Positions 1 through 11,498 of a stretch of DNA of 64,000 bases are shown here, piece by piece; positions within the stretch are counted from its first letter, which is position 1, and each line of letters starts with the position of its first letter. The stretch comes from Saccharomonospora sp. NB11. Its GTDB lineage: Bacteria > Actinomycetota > Actinomycetes > Mycobacteriales > Pseudonocardiaceae. Under the pieces are notes generated by a model. It worked only from the letters and a program-made list of their open reading frames with translations, was not told the origin of the DNA and did not search any database. The position numbers and the translations under genes are program-made. The stretch is taken from NCBI RefSeq assembly GCF_015910535.1, contig NZ_JACBJG010000001.1:424422-488421 (forward strand). Reading direction: 5' to 3'.

Positions 1-222
1 GGACTCCGCGTCGTCGAGGTGATCAACGGTGGCCCGGCCCACCGCGCGGGCTTGCGGCCGGGCGACCTCGTGCTCACGGTCGGCCGCGAACGCGTGTCGG
101 ACGCACAAGGCATTCAGCGCAGGCTCTTCGCCGAGGTGATCGGCACCCGGTTGCCGGTCACGGTGCTGCGCAACGGCGCGATGGTCGACGTCGTGGCCAT
201 GCCCACCGAACTGGTGGGTTGA
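1..222 (+). CDS. C-terminal PDZ domain of a trypsin-like (HtrA-type) serine protease, partial
   Basis: Only the last 73 codons are in the window; the gene begins upstream. The reading frame is open from base 1 and shows a PDZ fold: VVEVINGGPAHRAGLRPGD is the typical carboxylate-binding/PDZ core, followed by DLVLTVGRERVSD and a terminal strand LPVTVLRNG. PDZ domains of this type sit C-terminal to the chymotrypsin-like protease domain in the actinobacterial HtrA/PepD/MarP-like periplasmic proteases, where they bind substrate C-termini. The catalytic domain is not visible, so membership of the protease family is inferred from the PDZ type alone. The stop is followed by about 45 bases and then the thiC riboswitch. 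Confidence 0.75.
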   Translation, partial: GLRVVEVINGGPAHRAGLRPGDLVLTVGRERVSDAQGIQRRLFAEVIGTRLPVTVLRNGAMVDVVAMPTELVG

Positions 223-268
223 GTCCCGACCGCCCGCATGGCATGGTCGGGGCACAACTTCAGCACCT

Positions 269-375
269 CGCGGGAGCTCGCGCCTTGGCGGGCTGAGAGG
301 GCGGCTGGTGTCTCTTCCCGGACCCGGTGCCGCCGACCGCATGAACCTGACCGGGTAATGCCGGCGTAGGGAGTG
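269..375 (+). promoter_or_regulatory. TPP riboswitch (THI element) upstream of thiC
   Basis: The classic THI-box blocks are all present in order: GCGGGAGCTCG (P2 strand), GGCTGAGAGGG at 291-301, GACCGCATGAACCTGACC (P4/P5 pyrophosphate sensor region, 335-352) and GGGTAATGCCGGCGTAGGGAG ending at about 372. The element lies immediately before the thiC start codon, so thiamin pyrophosphate probably controls translation or premature termination of thiC-thiD. The ends are approximate. Confidence 0.97.
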
Positions 376-376
376 A

Positions 377-2856
<2,480 letters not shown>

Positions 2857-2866
2857 GACCGTGGTC

Positions 2867-2903
2867 GACCTTCGGGCCGGAACACCCGCCCGGCCCGAAG
2901 GTC
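2867..2903 (+). terminator. Intrinsic-type hairpin after thiC-thiD
   Basis: Perfect 14-bp inverted repeat: GACCTTCGGGCCGG (2867-2880) pairs with CCGGCCCGAAGGTC (2890-2903) across a 9-base loop, 10 bases after the thiD stop. There is no U-run, as is common in actinobacteria. It separates thiD from the second thiD-like gene. Confidence 0.8.
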
Positions 2904-2930
2904 ACTCGATCGGTCGGTGACACTGGAGGG

Positions 2931-3764
2931 ATGAGCGACACGCGACCTCCCTCCGCGCTGACCATCGCCGGATCCGACTCCGGTGGCGCCGCAGGACTCG
3001 AGGCCGACCTCCGCACCTTCCTCACCTGCGGTGTGCACGGACTGGTGGCGGTCACGGCGGTCACGGTGCAGAACACCCTCGGTGTGCACGACCGCTCCGA
3101 CGTCCCGCCGCACATCGTCGCAGGTCAGATCGAGGCGGTCGCCGCCGACATGGGGGTGGACGCGGCCAAGACCGGCATGCTCGCCTCGGCCGAGATCATC
3201 GAGGCGGTCGCCGAGGCATGCGGCCGGGCGGGCATCGGAGGCACCGGTGGTATCCCGTTCGTCGTCGATCCCGTGGCTGCCTCGATGCACGGTCACCCGC
3301 TGTTCGACGACGCCGGACTGGCCGCTCTGCGGGAGCGTCTGCTGCCGATGGCGACGATCGTGACGCCGAACCTCGACGAGGTGCGGCTGCTCACGGGCAT
3401 CGAGGTGACCCAGCGGTCGCAGATGCGCGACGCCGCGGTGGCCCTGCGCGAGCTCGGTCCGCGGTTCGTGCTCGTGAAGTCCGGGCACCTGACCGACGAC
3501 CCGGAGTGCGTCGACCTGCTCTTCGACGGCTCGGAGTTCACCGAGCTGCCCGGGCCACGCCACGACACGCCCCACACCCACGGGGCGGGCGACGCGATGG
3601 CCTCGGCGCTGACGTCGGGCCTCGCACGCGGCATGAGCGTGCCGGAGGCCGCCCGGTTCGGGAAGTGGTACGTCTCGAACGCCGTGCGCCACTCGTACCC
3701 GATGGGCGCGAAGGTGGGTCCGGTGTCGGCGTTCTGGCGAGTGGCCGAGGAACCCGAGTTCTAG
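2931..3764 (+). CDS. Second ThiD-like hydroxymethylpyrimidine kinase paralogue
   Basis: 277 aa paralogue of the preceding ThiD, with the same motifs: TIAGSDSGGAAGLEADL, AAKTGMLASAE, VVDPVAASMHG, PNLDEVRLLTG and HTHGAGDAMASAL. The start is the ATG after CTGGAGGG (good spacing). It lies behind the thiD terminator and lacks its own riboswitch, so its expression may escape TPP control. A salvage role (HMP kinase, or a pyridoxal-type kinase activity as known for some ThiD homologues) is possible; the sequence alone does not decide. Its stop overlaps the stop of the convergent MarR gene by three bases. Confidence 0.88.
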   Translation: MSDTRPPSALTIAGSDSGGAAGLEADLRTFLTCGVHGLVAVTAVTVQNTLGVHDRSDVPPHIVAGQIEAVAADMGVDAAKTGMLASAEIIEAVAEACGRAGIGGTGGIPFVVDPVAASMHGHPLFDDAGLAALRERLLPMATIVTPNLDEVRLLTGIEVTQRSQMRDAAVALRELGPRFVLVKSGHLTDDPECVDLLFDGSEFTELPGPRHDTPHTHGAGDAMASALTSGLARGMSVPEAARFGKWYVSNAVRHSYPMGAKVGPVSAFWRVAEEPEF

Positions 3765-4222
3765 CAGCCCGGCCGGGTGCGCGACCGGTCGTCGTCGCCG
3801 AGCAACGCCTCCAGCGCCGGGACGGCCTCCACGAGGGCCGCCCGGTGCTGGGGTGAGAGGCGGTCGATGCGGGCGCTCAGCTCGTGCACGCGGGTGGCAC
3901 GCACGTCGGCGAGCAACCGCTCCCCTTCCTCGGTGAGTTCCACGAGCCACGCCCTGCGGTCCGCCGGATCGGACTCGCGACGCACGTAGCCGCTCTCGAC
4001 CAACGCCGAGACGATGCGCGACATCGTGGCCGCCGCGACCCCTTCCTTCGCCGCGAGGTCGCCGAGCCGCATCCGACCGCACGCGCCGAGCGTGGACATC
4101 GCCGAGATCGCGCCGTGGCCGGGCCCCGGCGCACTCGCCTGGCGCAACGTCCGCGACAGCCGTCCGATGATGAGGAACAGTCTGCCGGGTACGTCGGACG
4201 ACGACTCGGTCGGCTCTGCCAC
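3761..4222 (-). CDS. MarR-family transcriptional regulator
   Basis: 153 aa. A winged helix occupies the middle: LGACGRMRLGDLAAKEGVA (first helices), AATMSRIVSALVESGYV (recognition helix), then the wing SDPADRRAWLVELTEEG, the D-x-R signature of MarR proteins. I choose the GTG at 4222 because AAGGAG stands six bases upstream; the longer frame to 4297 has no ribosome binding site and almost abuts thiG. It is the last gene of the minus-strand thiO-thiS-thiG run (76 bases after thiG). A 13-bp palindrome upstream is a candidate operator. Target genes and ligand are unknown; a thiamin-related role is only suggested by position. Confidence 0.9.
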   Translation of the reverse strand: MAEPTESSSDVPGRLFLIIGRLSRTLRQASAPGPGHGAISAMSTLGACGRMRLGDLAAKEGVAAATMSRIVSALVESGYVRRESDPADRRAWLVELTEEGERLLADVRATRVHELSARIDRLSPQHRAALVEAVPALEALLGDDDRSRTRPGC

Positions 4223-4245
4223 GGAAAGCTCCTTCTTTCGCGCCT

Positions 4246-4258
4246 GACCGTAACGGTC
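4246..4258. promoter_or_regulatory. Palindrome upstream of marR, candidate operator
   Basis: GACCGT-A-ACGGTC, a perfect 6+1+6 inverted repeat 24 bases upstream of the MarR GTG start and inside the thiG-marR gap. Size and symmetry suit a MarR dimer, so autoregulation is plausible. No binding evidence is available from sequence. Confidence 0.5.
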
Positions 4259-4298
4259 GAACACCTTACGGGCACGGGGCCGCTCACCGTACGGCACT

Positions 4299-5295
<997 letters not shown>

Positions 5296-6409
5296 CACTG
5301 CGCTCCTTCACTCGTCGATCCGGTCGAGCCTGCAGCGTGCCCTCCGGGCCGGGGCGTCCCGCGAGCCACGCCAGCACGGCGTCGGCGGTCACCGGGGCGA
5401 GCAGCAGGCCGTTGCGGTGGTGACCGGTGGCCGCATAGACGCCGTCGGACAACGGCCCGAGGTAGGGCACGGCGTCGTCACTGCCCGCCCGCAGCCCGGC
5501 GGCGGTCTCGATCAATTCGTACTCGGCGATCGACGGGAAGACCCGTTCCGCCGCCTCGATCAGCTCGCGGACTCCCCGCGCCCGGACTCCGGTGTCGAAT
5601 CCGGCCTCGTACTGCGTCGCGCCGAGCACGAGCGTCCCGTCGTCGCGCGGCACCAGGTACACCGGTCGGCCCTCCACGACGGCGCGGACCGTGTGTCGGG
5701 GCGGCGGCAGCGTCGTTCGGCGCGCCCGCAGCCGCAGGATTTCGCCCTTCAGCGGGCGGATCGCGGTCGTCAGGTCGGGGTGGAGTTGCCCGCTGTGGGC
5801 GCCCGCGCACAACACGACCGCGTCGACGTACCGGGTTCCGGAGGCCGTCGTGACGCTGTCCGCCGTGAGCTTCTCGGCCTGCTCGGCGACGAACTCCGCC
5901 CCGCATTCGCGGGCCGCGGCCAGCAGCGAGTCCAGCAGTCGCCGGTTGTCGACGAACACGTCACTCGGCACGAGCAGGCCCGACCGAACGGGCCCGAGCC
6001 CGGGTTCCTCCCGGCGCAACGCGCGGCCGGTGACTCGCTCGGCCCGTCTGCCGATGCCGTCGAGGTACCGCGCGAGCACGTCGAGCGCGTCGGCGTCGGC
6101 GTGGTCGAAGGCGGCGACGAGGGTGCCGTGGGCGGAGAGCCCGCAGTCGAATCCCTGCGCGCGCAGTTCGTCGGCGAACGCGGGCCAGCGACGCAGCGAC
6201 TCCTCACCGAGGGCGAGAGCGGCCTCCTCGCCCGGCCAAGCCTCGGCCACGGGCGCGAGCATGCCGCCCGCCACCCACGACGCACCGCCCCTGGCGGGGA
6301 AAGGATCGAAGACGGTGACGCGATGACCTGCGGCAGCGGCTTTCCACGCGACGGCCAGGCCGATGACACCGGCACCGACGACCGCGAGGTCTCGACTCAC
6401 CACGAAATC

Positions 6410-6495
6410 ACGCTCCCTGCGCCGGCATGACCCGGATCAGGTTCCACGGTCGGAGCCTTCGCTCCCTCTCAGCCCCTGTGGGACTCCCGTGCGGA
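6410..6495 (-). promoter_or_regulatory. TPP riboswitch upstream of thiO
   Basis: Read on the minus strand: GGGAGTCCCACAGGGGCTGAGAGGG, then GACCGTGGAACCTGATCC and GGGTCATGCCGGCGCAGGGAG. All THI-box conserved blocks are present; this aptamer is shorter in P3 than the thiC copy. It sits directly before the thiO start, so the thiazole branch is also TPP-regulated. Confidence 0.96.
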
Positions 6496-6546
6496 CGGCC
6501 CCAAGCCTACCCCGCGTTCGCCGTACGCCCGTACTACGGTGACGGC

Positions 6547-7224
6547 ATGCCAGGCCTCGACGGTGACCGGATCAGGAAGCGCCTCGACGACGCGCGCCTC
6601 TACCTCTGCACGGACGCACGGCGCGACCGCGGAGATCTCGCCGAGTTCGTGGACGCCGCGTTGGCGGGTGGCGTGGACATCGTGCAGTTGCGCGACAAGA
6701 CCGGGGGTGCTCCGTTGGAGGCGGCCCACGAGATCGCGGCGCTGGAGGTGCTCGCCGAAGCCTGCGCCCGACACGGAGCGCTGCTCGCGGTCAACGACCG
6801 CGCCGACGTGGCGCTGGCGGTCGACGCCGACGTCCTGCACCTCGGTCAGGACGACCTTCCCGTGTCCGTCGCGCGGCGCGTGATCGGCGACGCGCCCGTG
6901 ATCGGACGCTCGACGCACTCGGCCACGCAGGCCCGGGCAGCCGCCACGGAACCGGGCGTGGACTACTTCTGCGTCGGGCCGTGCTGGCCCACTCCCACGA
7001 AGCCGGGCAGGCCCGCACCCGGCCTGGACCTCGTGCGCACCGTGGCCACCGAGATCGTCCCGGACGCCGCTCGACCGTGGTTCGCCATCGGCGGGATCGA
7101 CCTCGAACGGCTGCCCGAGGTCACGGCAGCCGGGGCGCGTCGGGCCGTGGTGGTCCGGGCCATCACCGAGGCCGACGACCCGACGGCGGCGGCGAGGGCT
7201 CTGCGGGAGCACCTCACGGGCTGA
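6547..7224 (+). CDS. thiE: Thiamine-phosphate synthase ThiE
   Basis: 225 aa TIM barrel that joins HMP-PP with thiazole phosphate to give thiamin phosphate. Motifs: [46 protein letters not shown], the pyrophosphate loop [16 protein letters not shown] and [16 protein letters not shown] take the ATG at 6547; the open frame further upstream lies in the antisense of the riboswitch. There is no ribosome binding site; TACGGT six bases before the ATG is a plausible -10 box, so the mRNA may be leaderless. Divergent from thiO, with no riboswitch of its own. Confidence 0.95.
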   Translation: MPGLDGDRIRKRLDDARLYLCTDARRDRGDLAEFVDAALAGGVDIVQLRDKTGGAPLEAAHEIAALEVLAEACARHGALLAVNDRADVALAVDADVLHLGQDDLPVSVARRVIGDAPVIGRSTHSATQARAAATEPGVDYFCVGPCWPTPTKPGRPAPGLDLVRTVATEIVPDAARPWFAIGGIDLERLPEVTAAGARRAVVVRAITEADDPTAAARALREHLTG

Positions 7225-7233
7225 CCCGCCCGG

Positions 7234-8115
7234 TCACTCCTCGCCGCCCGGCGGGGCCTGCCCGCCTGCCGGGTCCGTGGTGAGCGGGGGCTGCTGCTCG
7301 TCGGGCTCCGACGGGGCGGAGTCGGGCTCGCTCGGCTGCACCGGCTGCGAGGGCTGGGTGGAGTCCTCCGGCGCGTCGGGGCGCGGGGTCTCGCTCGGCG
7401 TCGACTCGCCCTCGTCGCGGTCGCGCTGCTGTCCCGGCTCGTCCGGTCCGGACGTCGGGGTGGCGTCGGAGTCGGCGGAGTCGGCGGAGTCGGCGGGGTC
7501 GCCGGAGTCCTCACGCTCGTCGCCCGGTCCCTGCGGCATCCGGTCGTGCCCGGTCCAGCCGTCACCGCGGACGATGTTGCTCACCGTGGTGGAGCCGTCG
7601 CCCGACAACGCCTTGCCCGTCACGCCCTCGTACCCGGTGACGACGAGCATGCCGATGACGAACGCCAGTGCGCTCGTGGCCGCCAACACGGGTCCCCGGC
7701 GCCGCCACCACTGCCGTCGCGCACGGGAGTCCTCGGCCTGACCGGTCGAGGTCAACACGCGCGTGCGCTCCATCGCCGCCGTGTGCTCCTCCCACCGCTG
7801 TTGCGTGACGGCGGGCAGGTACACGGTGCGGTCCAGGTCCTCGAGCACGGCCTTTCGACGTCCGGCCGCGATGCGAGCCATGTCCTTGGTCCGTCGCAGC
7901 GAGCGCAGGAACAGTTCGCTGCCGACGGTGGTGACCACACTGAGCAGCCCGGCTCCGACCACCGTGCCGTACACGCCCAGCGTCGAACACAAAAACGCCG
8001 CCGTCACCGCCGCGAGCGCGGCGGCGGCCACCTGCGCGGGCGACAGCCCGGACTTCTCCGCCTTCTCGGACTGCTGCGAACCGGTGTCGTTGACCTTCGT
8101 CCTGTCGTCCTTCAT
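7234..8115 (-). CDS. Membrane protein with acidic, Pro/Ser-rich C-terminal tail
   Basis: 293 aa, function unknown. Residues about 20-62 form one long or two short hydrophobic segments (AAALAAVTAAFLCSTLG, VVGAGLLSVVTTVG); a second membrane span lies near 148-166 (VLAATSALAFVIGMLVVTG). Between them is a basic cytoplasmic stretch (LRSLRRTKDMARIAAGRRK); after the last span comes about 110 residues of low-complexity Asp/Ser/Pro/Glu sequence. The ATG at 8115 has a weak GAGGGG just upstream. Similar proteins are common in actinomycetes as unannotated membrane proteins. It converges with thiE nine bases away. Confidence 0.7.
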   Translation of the reverse strand: MKDDRTKVNDTGSQQSEKAEKSGLSPAQVAAAALAAVTAAFLCSTLGVYGTVVGAGLLSVVTTVGSELFLRSLRRTKDMARIAAGRRKAVLEDLDRTVYLPAVTQQRWEEHTAAMERTRVLTSTGQAEDSRARRQWWRRRGPVLAATSALAFVIGMLVVTGYEGVTGKALSGDGSTTVSNIVRGDGWTGHDRMPQGPGDEREDSGDPADSADSADSDATPTSGPDEPGQQRDRDEGESTPSETPRPDAPEDSTQPSQPVQPSEPDSAPSEPDEQQPPLTTDPAGGQAPPGGEE

Positions 8116-8268
8116 GCCCCTCGATCCGCTCGCAACTCCCCGACAACCCCTCAACGAATTCATCGCCCGAGAGGCTCCCGGCGTTGCCCGACGTGAGCAC
8201 GATTACGTCACGATTCGACGCGGAACGAGGACGTCACGTCCACAGTGGAACAGAAGGCGGCGGAACGG

Positions 8269-9003
8269 TCACGGACGGTTCAACGTCGTGACGAACTTGT
8301 ACCGGTCGCCCCGGTAGATCGAGCGCACGTACTCGACCGGCTTGCCGTCGGAGGCGAACGTCTGCCGCGAGAGCAGCAGCACGGGCATACCGATCTCGGC
8401 GCCGAGCAGGTCCGCCTCCTGCGGGCCCGCGAGCGACGTCTCGATGGTCTCCTCCGCGTGGTCCAGCTCCACGCCGTAGCGGTCGCGCAACGCCTCGTAC
8501 AGCGATCCGCCCGACTCGACCTGCCGCCGCAGCCCTCGGAACCGCGAGGACGGCAGATGAGTCGTCTCCACCGCCATCGGTTCACCGTCGGCGAGGCGGA
8601 GCCTGCGCAGTCGCAGCACCTTCGCGCCGGTCCGGATGCCGAGCAGTTTGGGCAGCTCGCCCTCGGCGTAGATCTCGTCGACCTCCAGCACCTTGGACGA
8701 CGGCTCCCGCCCCTGCGCCCGGATGTCCTCGGTGTAGGAGGACAACTCCAGCCGCTGGGCCAGCTTGGGTTCCGCGGCGAACGTCCCCTTGCCCTGCACG
8801 CGATGCAGGCGCCCCTCGGCCGTCAGGTCGGCGAGCGCCTGTCGGACCGTGGTCCTGGACACGCCGAAGTCCGTCGCCAGTGCCCGCTCCGTCGGGATGG
8901 CCGAGCCGGCGGGCAGGGATTCCAGCAGGTCGAGCAGGTGTTGTTTGAGCGCCCAGTACTTCGGTTCACGCTGTGCACGCGTTCCGGAAAGCGTCTCCAC
9001 CAT
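8269..9003 (-). CDS. GntR/HutC-family repressor, DasR/NagR-like
   Basis: 244 aa. N-terminal winged helix (PTERALATDFGVSRTTVRQA, then EGRLHRVQGKGTFAA) followed by a UTRA/HutC effector domain (TYPICAL blocks: LLGIRTGAKVLRLRRLRLAD, YEALRDRYGVELDHAEETIE, YVRSIYRGDRYKFVTTL near the C-terminus). The domain pattern and the C-terminal YRGDRY match DasR/NagR regulators that sense GlcN-6-P or GlcNAc-6-P. The ATG at 9003 follows GAGGGAG. It is divergent from aminosugar genes across a dre-like site, so autoregulation and control of those genes are likely. TACTAT at 9058-9063 (minus strand) is a candidate -10. Confidence 0.92.
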   Translation of the reverse strand: MVETLSGTRAQREPKYWALKQHLLDLLESLPAGSAIPTERALATDFGVSRTTVRQALADLTAEGRLHRVQGKGTFAAEPKLAQRLELSSYTEDIRAQGREPSSKVLEVDEIYAEGELPKLLGIRTGAKVLRLRRLRLADGEPMAVETTHLPSSRFRGLRRQVESGGSLYEALRDRYGVELDHAEETIETSLAGPQEADLLGAEIGMPVLLLSRQTFASDGKPVEYVRSIYRGDRYKFVTTLNRP

Positions 9004-9080
9004 TGGTGACTCCCTCACTAAGACACCTACCCCCTCACCCTGGAACGTACCCTCCGGATAGTACGTTGAACGTGGTCAGT

Positions 9081-9096
9081 ATTGGTCTAGACCGGT
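9081..9096. promoter_or_regulatory. dre-type operator (DasR/NagR binding site)
   Basis: ATTGGTCTAGACCGGT, containing the perfect core GGTCTAGACC (9084-9093). It matches the DasR-responsive element consensus A-S-TGGTCTAGACCA-S-T known in Streptomyces at 13 of 16 positions or better. It lies between the divergent gntR and SIS-domain genes and overlaps the likely promoter of the latter (TTGAAC at 9066, TAGACC at 9088). Confidence 0.85.
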
Positions 9097-9156
9097 GATC
9101 CGCGACCCGGGCGCGCGGCACCTCGACCGGCTAGGGTGAAAGCAAGGGTGACGACC

Positions 9157-10203
9157 GTGAACGAGACCGAACCCGGCAGGCACATGGCCGCCGAGATCGC
9201 CGAGCAACCGGACGTCCTCGCAGGGCTGGTCCGGGCACGTTCCGACATCGCCGAGGTCGGAGCACGGATCGCCCAGAGGCCGCCGCGGTTCGCGCTGCTC
9301 GCCGCGCGGGGGTCCAGCGACCACGCCGCCGTCTACGCGAAGTACCTCGTCGAGGTGTTGCTGGGCCTGCCGACGGGCCTCGTCTCCCCGTCGACGACCA
9401 CCCTGTACGGCGCCGAGCAGGACCTCACCGACGTCCTGCTGATCTCGGTCAGCCAGAGCGGCGGGTCGTACGACCTGCTGGAGGTCACGCAGGCCGCCCG
9501 GTCGCGCGGGGCGTTGACCGTCGCCGTCACCAACACGCCGTCGTCCCCGCTGACCGAGGCCGCCGAGCTGGCGGTCGACATCCGCGCGGGCACCGAGCGC
9601 GCCGTCGCCGCCACCAAGACCTACTCCGCGACGTTGCTGGCGCTGTATTTGCTGGTGGACGCCATCCGTGGCGGCAAGGCCGAGCATGTGTCCGACATCG
9701 GCGAACTGGCCGAACGCACGCTCACCGACTCCGCCGAGGGGGTCGAGCAGGCCGTCTCCCGGTGCCGGTTCGCCGAGCGCATCCTGACCACCGCGCGCGG
9801 CTACTCCTACGCCACCGCGCTGGAGGCCTCCCTGAAGCTGGCCGAGACGAGCTATCTCCCCACCCGCGCGTACAGCGGTGCCGACCTCCTGCACGGACCG
9901 GTCGCCGCCGTGGACGCCACCACCGCCGTGCTCGGACTCGCGAGCGCGGGCAAGGGCGGCGCGGCGATGAGCGACGTCTTCGACACGGTGACCCGCAGTG
10001 GTGCCGACCTGCTGTGTGTGGGCTCGGCGGCGCACACCGTGTCCTCTGCAGCGTTGGCCGTGCCGGTTCCCGAGACCGCCGAGGAGGTCGCCCCCGTCCT
10101 GGAGGTCCTGCCGATCCAGCGGCTGGCCCTGGGACTCGCCCTCGCCCGCGGTCTCGACCCGGACGCCCCGCGCGGTCTGCGCAAGGTGACGAGGACCCGA
10201 TGA
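9157..10203 (+). CDS. SIS-domain aminosugar-phosphate deaminase/isomerase (NagB-II or AgaS type)
   Basis: 348 aa with two SIS (sugar isomerase) domains, as in the isomerase half of GlmS but without the glutaminase. First domain: FALLAARGSSDHAAVYAKY and LISVSQSGGSYDLLEV (phosphosugar-binding Ser/Gly loop), VAVTNTPSSPLTEAA, ATKTYSATLLAL. Second domain: GRGYSYATALEASLK-like segment, YLPTRAYSGADLLHGPVAA. Linked by ATGA to a sugar kinase and controlled by a DasR-like repressor, it probably converts GlcN-6-P to Fru-6-P. GTG at 9157 is chosen because AAGGGTGA precedes it at good spacing; GTG 9148 and 9136 are alternatives. Confidence 0.82.
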   Translation: MNETEPGRHMAAEIAEQPDVLAGLVRARSDIAEVGARIAQRPPRFALLAARGSSDHAAVYAKYLVEVLLGLPTGLVSPSTTTLYGAEQDLTDVLLISVSQSGGSYDLLEVTQAARSRGALTVAVTNTPSSPLTEAAELAVDIRAGTERAVAATKTYSATLLALYLLVDAIRGGKAEHVSDIGELAERTLTDSAEGVEQAVSRCRFAERILTTARGYSYATALEASLKLAETSYLPTRAYSGADLLHGPVAAVDATTAVLGLASAGKGGAAMSDVFDTVTRSGADLLCVGSAAHTVSSAALAVPVPETAEEVAPVLEVLPIQRLALGLALARGLDPDAPRGLRKVTRTR

Positions 10204-11168
10204 GTCTCGCGGTCGGGGTGGACGCGGGCGGTACGTCCACCCGAGCCTGGGTCGTCGACGCCGCCGGGCACGTGGTCGGGACCGGCACCGCCGGAGGGGC
10301 CAACCCGAACTCGCACCCGCCCGAGTCGGCGGCCAAGGCGATGACCGAGGCGATCTCCACGGCCATGGCGTCGTCCGACCCGTCGGAGGTGCGGGCGTGG
10401 GTGATCGGCATGGCCGGCCGGAGCAAGCTCACCGATCCCGCGATCGCCGCCGTCTTCGAACGCGAGTGGGACGCCCTCGGATTCGAGCACGTGCGACGAC
10501 CGACGTTGGTGTCCGACGCGGTCGCCGCGTTCGTGTCGGCCACGGCCGAACCGGACGGCACCGTGCTCGTCGCGGGCACGGGGTCGATCGCGGGTCGCAT
10601 CCGGGCCCGCGAGATGGTCTCCACCGTCGGCGGCTACGGCTGGCTCCTCGGCGACGAGGGGTCGGGGTTCTGGCTCGGCAGGCAGGCCGTGCGGGTCGCG
10701 CTCGACGTCCTGGCCGGGCAGCGTCCGCCGTCGCGGCTCGCCGACGCGGTGTTGCGCCAGGCCGGCGTGGACCGGCGTTCCGGGGGTGACAGCGACGCGG
10801 CGTTCCGCCTCATCACCGCCGTGAACGCGGAGGCTCCGGTGAACCTCGCGCGCTACGCCCCGCTCGTCAGCGCGGCGCATGCCGAGGGCGACGCCGCCGC
10901 CGTCGCGATCGTCGACGAGGCCGCGACCCTGCTCACCGAGACGGCGCTGGCAGCCCGCGACGAGGGCGAGACGACGCCCGTGGTGCTCGTCGGCAGTGTG
11001 CTCGGTCCCACGAGTCCAGTGGGGGAACGCGTGCGCACCGCTCTCCGGGCCGCCACCTCCGCACCCGTGCTGGGCAGCGACAACGGGGCGCTGGGCGCGG
11101 CCTGGCTCGCGGCACTCGACGCGTTCGGGCCCGACGCTCCCCGACCCACACCGGGTACCGTGGACTGA
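10200..11168 (+). CDS. N-acetylglucosamine kinase-like protein (BadF/BadG/BcrA/BcrD ATPase family)
   Basis: 322 aa ASKHA-fold kinase. Phosphate-1 loop VGVDAGGTSTRAWVVDAAG at the N-terminus; VSDAVAAFVSATAE and GTVLVAGTGSIAGRIR (phosphate-2); GGYGWLLGDEGSGFWLGRQA, the signature block of eukaryotic-type GlcNAc kinases and their bacterial relatives; C-terminal adenosine loop VLVGSVLG and SDNGALGAAWLA. The start overlaps the stop of the SIS gene (ATGA). In this setting it would phosphorylate GlcNAc or glucosamine taken up from chitin or cell wall. A terminator hairpin follows at once. Confidence 0.88.
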   Translation: MSLAVGVDAGGTSTRAWVVDAAGHVVGTGTAGGANPNSHPPESAAKAMTEAISTAMASSDPSEVRAWVIGMAGRSKLTDPAIAAVFEREWDALGFEHVRRPTLVSDAVAAFVSATAEPDGTVLVAGTGSIAGRIRAREMVSTVGGYGWLLGDEGSGFWLGRQAVRVALDVLAGQRPPSRLADAVLRQAGVDRRSGGDSDAAFRLITAVNAEAPVNLARYAPLVSAAHAEGDAAAVAIVDEAATLLTETALAARDEGETTPVVLVGSVLGPTSPVGERVRTALRAATSAPVLGSDNGALGAAWLAALDAFGPDAPRPTPGTVD

Positions 11169-11198
11169 GGCCCCCGGACCTCCCCCTCGCCGGGGGCC
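11169..11198 (+). terminator. Hairpin terminator after the aminosugar operon
   Basis: GGCCCCCGG (11169-11177) pairs with CCGGGGGCC (11190-11198), perfect 9-bp GC stem with a 12-base loop starting one base after the kinase stop; GCTTCCTT follows. Confidence 0.8.
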
Positions 11199-11498
11199 GC
11201 TTCCTTGCGGTGCGGCGACGTCGAGCGCGTCTCGTCGGGCGCCGCGACCTTTTGCCGGTGCCATCGAGCACCTCGACCCGTACCGCGTCACCCGTTCCCG
11301 GCTCGCCCCCGGCGTCAGTGCTGCCCGCGAGCGCGCGAGAGCTTTGCCACACCACCGGAAAAGCGCAGGAAAATGACATCCCCCTCGTCGAGACTGGGGG
11401 TTGCGAATCAACCGACGGTGGCGTAGGCGGCACTCACCGGTGCATCCTGTCCGGTTGTCTGCGGGATTTCACTGGGGCTTTACTGGGAGGAGACGTTG
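11199..11498. other. Gene-free stretch upstream of the SGNH hydrolase
   Basis: Three hundred bases with no convincing gene on either strand. The 3' part must hold the promoter of the SGNH gene; TTGTCT (11455-11460) and TTTACT (11479-11484), 18 bases apart, are a weak match. I see no riboswitch consensus or RNA gene. Confidence 0.5.

Noticed and set aside
9003..9063. SigB-like promoter GTTC-15-GGGTAC for gntR
   Set aside because: The -35 part lacks the G-N-T-T pattern and a TACTAT box at the same place is a better housekeeping match.
11199..11498. Possible riboswitch or small gene before the SGNH hydrolase
   Set aside because: I searched for conserved blocks of ydaO-, ykkC-, cobalamin- and SAM-type elements and for coding bias and found none.
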